Below, piece after piece: positions 62,692 to 64,000 of a stretch of DNA of 64,000 nucleotides (position 1 is the first letter of the stretch; every line of letters begins with the position of its first letter). The translations under genes and the position numbers were made by a program. The notes beneath the pieces were generated by a model that was not told the origin of the DNA, searched no databases, and saw nothing but the letters and a program-made list of their open reading frames with translations. The stretch is from Methylobacterium marchantiae (GTDB taxonomy: Bacteria; Pseudomonadota; Alphaproteobacteria; Rhizobiales; Beijerinckiaceae), in contig NZ_BPQT01000018.1 of NCBI RefSeq assembly GCF_022179405.1, forward strand, positions 1 to 64,000, written 5' to 3'.

Positions 62692-63768
62692 ATGGGGATC
62701 ATCAAGGGGGTCGCCGTCTCCCTGGCACTCGCGCTCGGAATCAGTTCGGTTCAGGCGCAGGAGAAGCCGGTTGGCAAGCTCAAGGTCGGCTTCGTCTATG
62801 TCGGCCCAGTGGCGGATTTCGGCTACTCGTTCCAGCACGACCAGAGCCGCAAGGCGCTGCTGGCGGCCATGCCTGACAAGGTGGAAACGAGTTTCCTCGA
62901 GAACGTGCCCGAGGCGGATAGCGAGCGTTCGATCGAGAGCCTCGCGCGCTCCGGCCACCAGCTCATCTTCACCACGTCGTTCGGCTTCATGGAGCCGACC
63001 CTGAAGGTCGCCAAGAAGTTTCCAAAGGTGAAGTTCGAGCACGCTACCGGCTACAAGCGATCGGCCAATGTCTCGACCTATTCGGCGCGGTTCTACGAGG
63101 GCCGCTACATCTGCGGCGAGATTGCCGGCAAGCTCTCGAAGACCGGGACGCTGGGCTACATCGCCTCCTTCCCGATCCCCGAAGTGGTGAGCGGCATCAA
63201 CGCCTTCATGCTGGGCGCGCAGTCGGTGAACCCGAACATCAAGCTCAAGATCGTCTGGGTGAACACCTGGTTCGATCCGGGCAAGGAGGCCGAAGCGGCC
63301 AAGGCGCTGCTGGCACAGGGGGCCGACGTCCTCTCCCAGCACACCGATTCCGCGGCGCCGCTTCAGGAAGCCGAGAAACAGGGCAAGCTCGCCTTCGGCC
63401 AATCTTCCGACCAGATGCGCTTCGCGCCGAAGGCCCAACTCACCTCCATCGTGGACGATTGGGACGGCTACGTCATCAATGAGGCCAAGGCGGTCCTCGA
63501 CGGCAGCTGGAAGAGTCAGGACACCTGGGGCGGCATCAAGGATGGCATGGTGGTTTTGGCTCCCTTCGCCAACATGCCCGACGATGTGAAGGCCAAAGCC
63601 GAAGCGACCAAGAAAGCGATCGCGGACGGCACGCTCCATCCTTTCAAAGGCCCTGTGCTCAAGCAGGACGGGACCGTGGCCGTGAAGGATGGCGACAACG
63701 CGCCCGATCCGATGATCCTCGGCATGAACTGGTACGTGAAGGGCATCGAGGACAAGCTGCCGAACTGA
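62692..63768 (+). CDS. BMP family nucleoside-binding periplasmic protein
   Basis: 358 residues. Signal peptide ending SSVQAQE, then a BMP/PnrA-type periplasmic binding protein: KVGFVYVGPVADFGYSFQHD, the conserved GHQLIFTTSFGFMEP and KFEHATGYKRSANVSTYSAR in part, and FDPGKEAEAAKALLAQGADV. Members bind purine nucleosides or bases, or sugars. Last gene of the tsx-deaminase-ABC operon, closed by an intrinsic terminator 43 bases later. The ligand fits 8-oxoguanine, guanine or nucleosides given the upstream deaminase; unproven. Confidence 0.92.
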   Translation: MGIIKGVAVSLALALGISSVQAQEKPVGKLKVGFVYVGPVADFGYSFQHDQSRKALLAAMPDKVETSFLENVPEADSERSIESLARSGHQLIFTTSFGFMEPTLKVAKKFPKVKFEHATGYKRSANVSTYSARFYEGRYICGEIAGKLSKTGTLGYIASFPIPEVVSGINAFMLGAQSVNPNIKLKIVWVNTWFDPGKEAEAAKALLAQGADVLSQHTDSAAPLQEAEKQGKLAFGQSSDQMRFAPKAQLTSIVDDWDGYVINEAKAVLDGSWKSQDTWGGIKDGMVVLAPFANMPDDVKAKAEATKKAIADGTLHPFKGPVLKQDGTVAVKDGDNAPDPMILGMNWYVKGIEDKLPN

Positions 63769-63810
63769 TCGCTCCGCGTCCGGTACCCAACTCGACCGAT
63801 CTCAATTCGG

Positions 63811-63846
63811 AACCGGCGACCGCCGAGACGCGGCTGCCGGTTTTTT
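63811..63846 (+). terminator. Intrinsic terminator after BMP transporter operon
   Basis: Interrupted stem with outer arms AACCGGC / GCCGGTT and an inner CCGC / GCGG pair, followed by TTTTTT. It ends the deaminase-transporter operon. Bases 63847-64000 contain no gene that I can support. Confidence 0.9.
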
Positions 63847-64000
63847 CATGTTTCGAGCCAAGGGAAACGGGGCGAGTGGGATTTGTTCTGATGCGCGCCC
63901 CGGGCGTGGTCAGGCATCTCTTGCAGATGAGGCGTTTCAGCTCTTGATCCAGGCCTCGTGCCGAATGGCCTAGCCAAAAGCACTCGACCCCTTGCCTTAT

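Overview
This is a GC-rich window with dense bacterial coding and mostly G or C at third codon positions. The gene content (Methylobacteriaceae-type operons, an EcfG-type stress promoter, a CsbD protein, an AtzE/AtzG amidase cluster, DUF4281/ABA4-like and GlcG proteins) fits an alphaproteobacterium of the Hyphomicrobiales, probably Methylobacterium or a relative. That placement is inference. No tRNA, rRNA, CRISPR array, insertion sequence or prophage was seen. Most large open frames opposite the real genes are composition shadows.

Layout. 0-5.3 kb: a giant secreted RTX heme peroxidase that runs off the left edge. 6-11 kb: Kef-type antiporter, pirin, cofactor-free chloroperoxidase and a TetR regulator. 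11-15.6 kb: an RND efflux pair behind a long palindrome. 15.9-17.3 kb: a two-subunit 3-oxoacid CoA-transferase. 17.7-23 kb: an AsmA-like protein, then on the opposite strand a Crp/Fnr regulator translationally coupled to a polyamine-type ABC transporter that lacks its binding protein here. 23.4-27.4 kb: a divergent LpxC-like deacetylase, an ABC-F ATPase and an alpha/beta hydrolase. 27.6-31.7 kb: GlcG plus a peptide-type ABC importer (binding protein and two permeases, no ATPase). 32-35 kb: MFS transporter, atypical SDR, TadA and CsbD. 35.3-40 kb: RNA modification and repair genes (RluB-type pseudouridine synthase, RsmD, MutL). 40-43.2 kb: two membrane proteins divergent from a TetR regulator, then an arabinose-5-phosphate isomerase. 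43.3-44.5 kb: small secreted proteins and a chemoreceptor remnant.

44.6-64 kb is the most coherent region: about 19 kb devoted to purine and ureide nitrogen. A UraD-UraH fusion faces a urate/xanthine permease plus uricase, which together cover urate to allantoin. Further right, a GntR/FCD regulator sits between two oppositely directed operons. Leftward are an isochorismatase-like (BiuH-like) hydrolase, a purine-permease-like transporter, AtzG, AtzE and AtzH/HpxZ. Rightward are a Tsx-like outer-membrane channel, an 8-oxoguanine-deaminase-like amidohydrolase and a complete BMP-type nucleoside ABC importer. Allantoinase, xanthine dehydrogenase, ureidoglycolate enzymes and urease are not in the window, so the end products are not determined here.

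The points most worth a second look are the regulator-centred purine/ureide island with AtzEGH genes, the 62-bp near-perfect palindrome in front of the RND pump, the calcium-loop insertion inside the peroxidase domain, the divergent stand-alone LpxC, and two decayed genes (a chemoreceptor tail and a P-loop kinase interrupted by one TGA).
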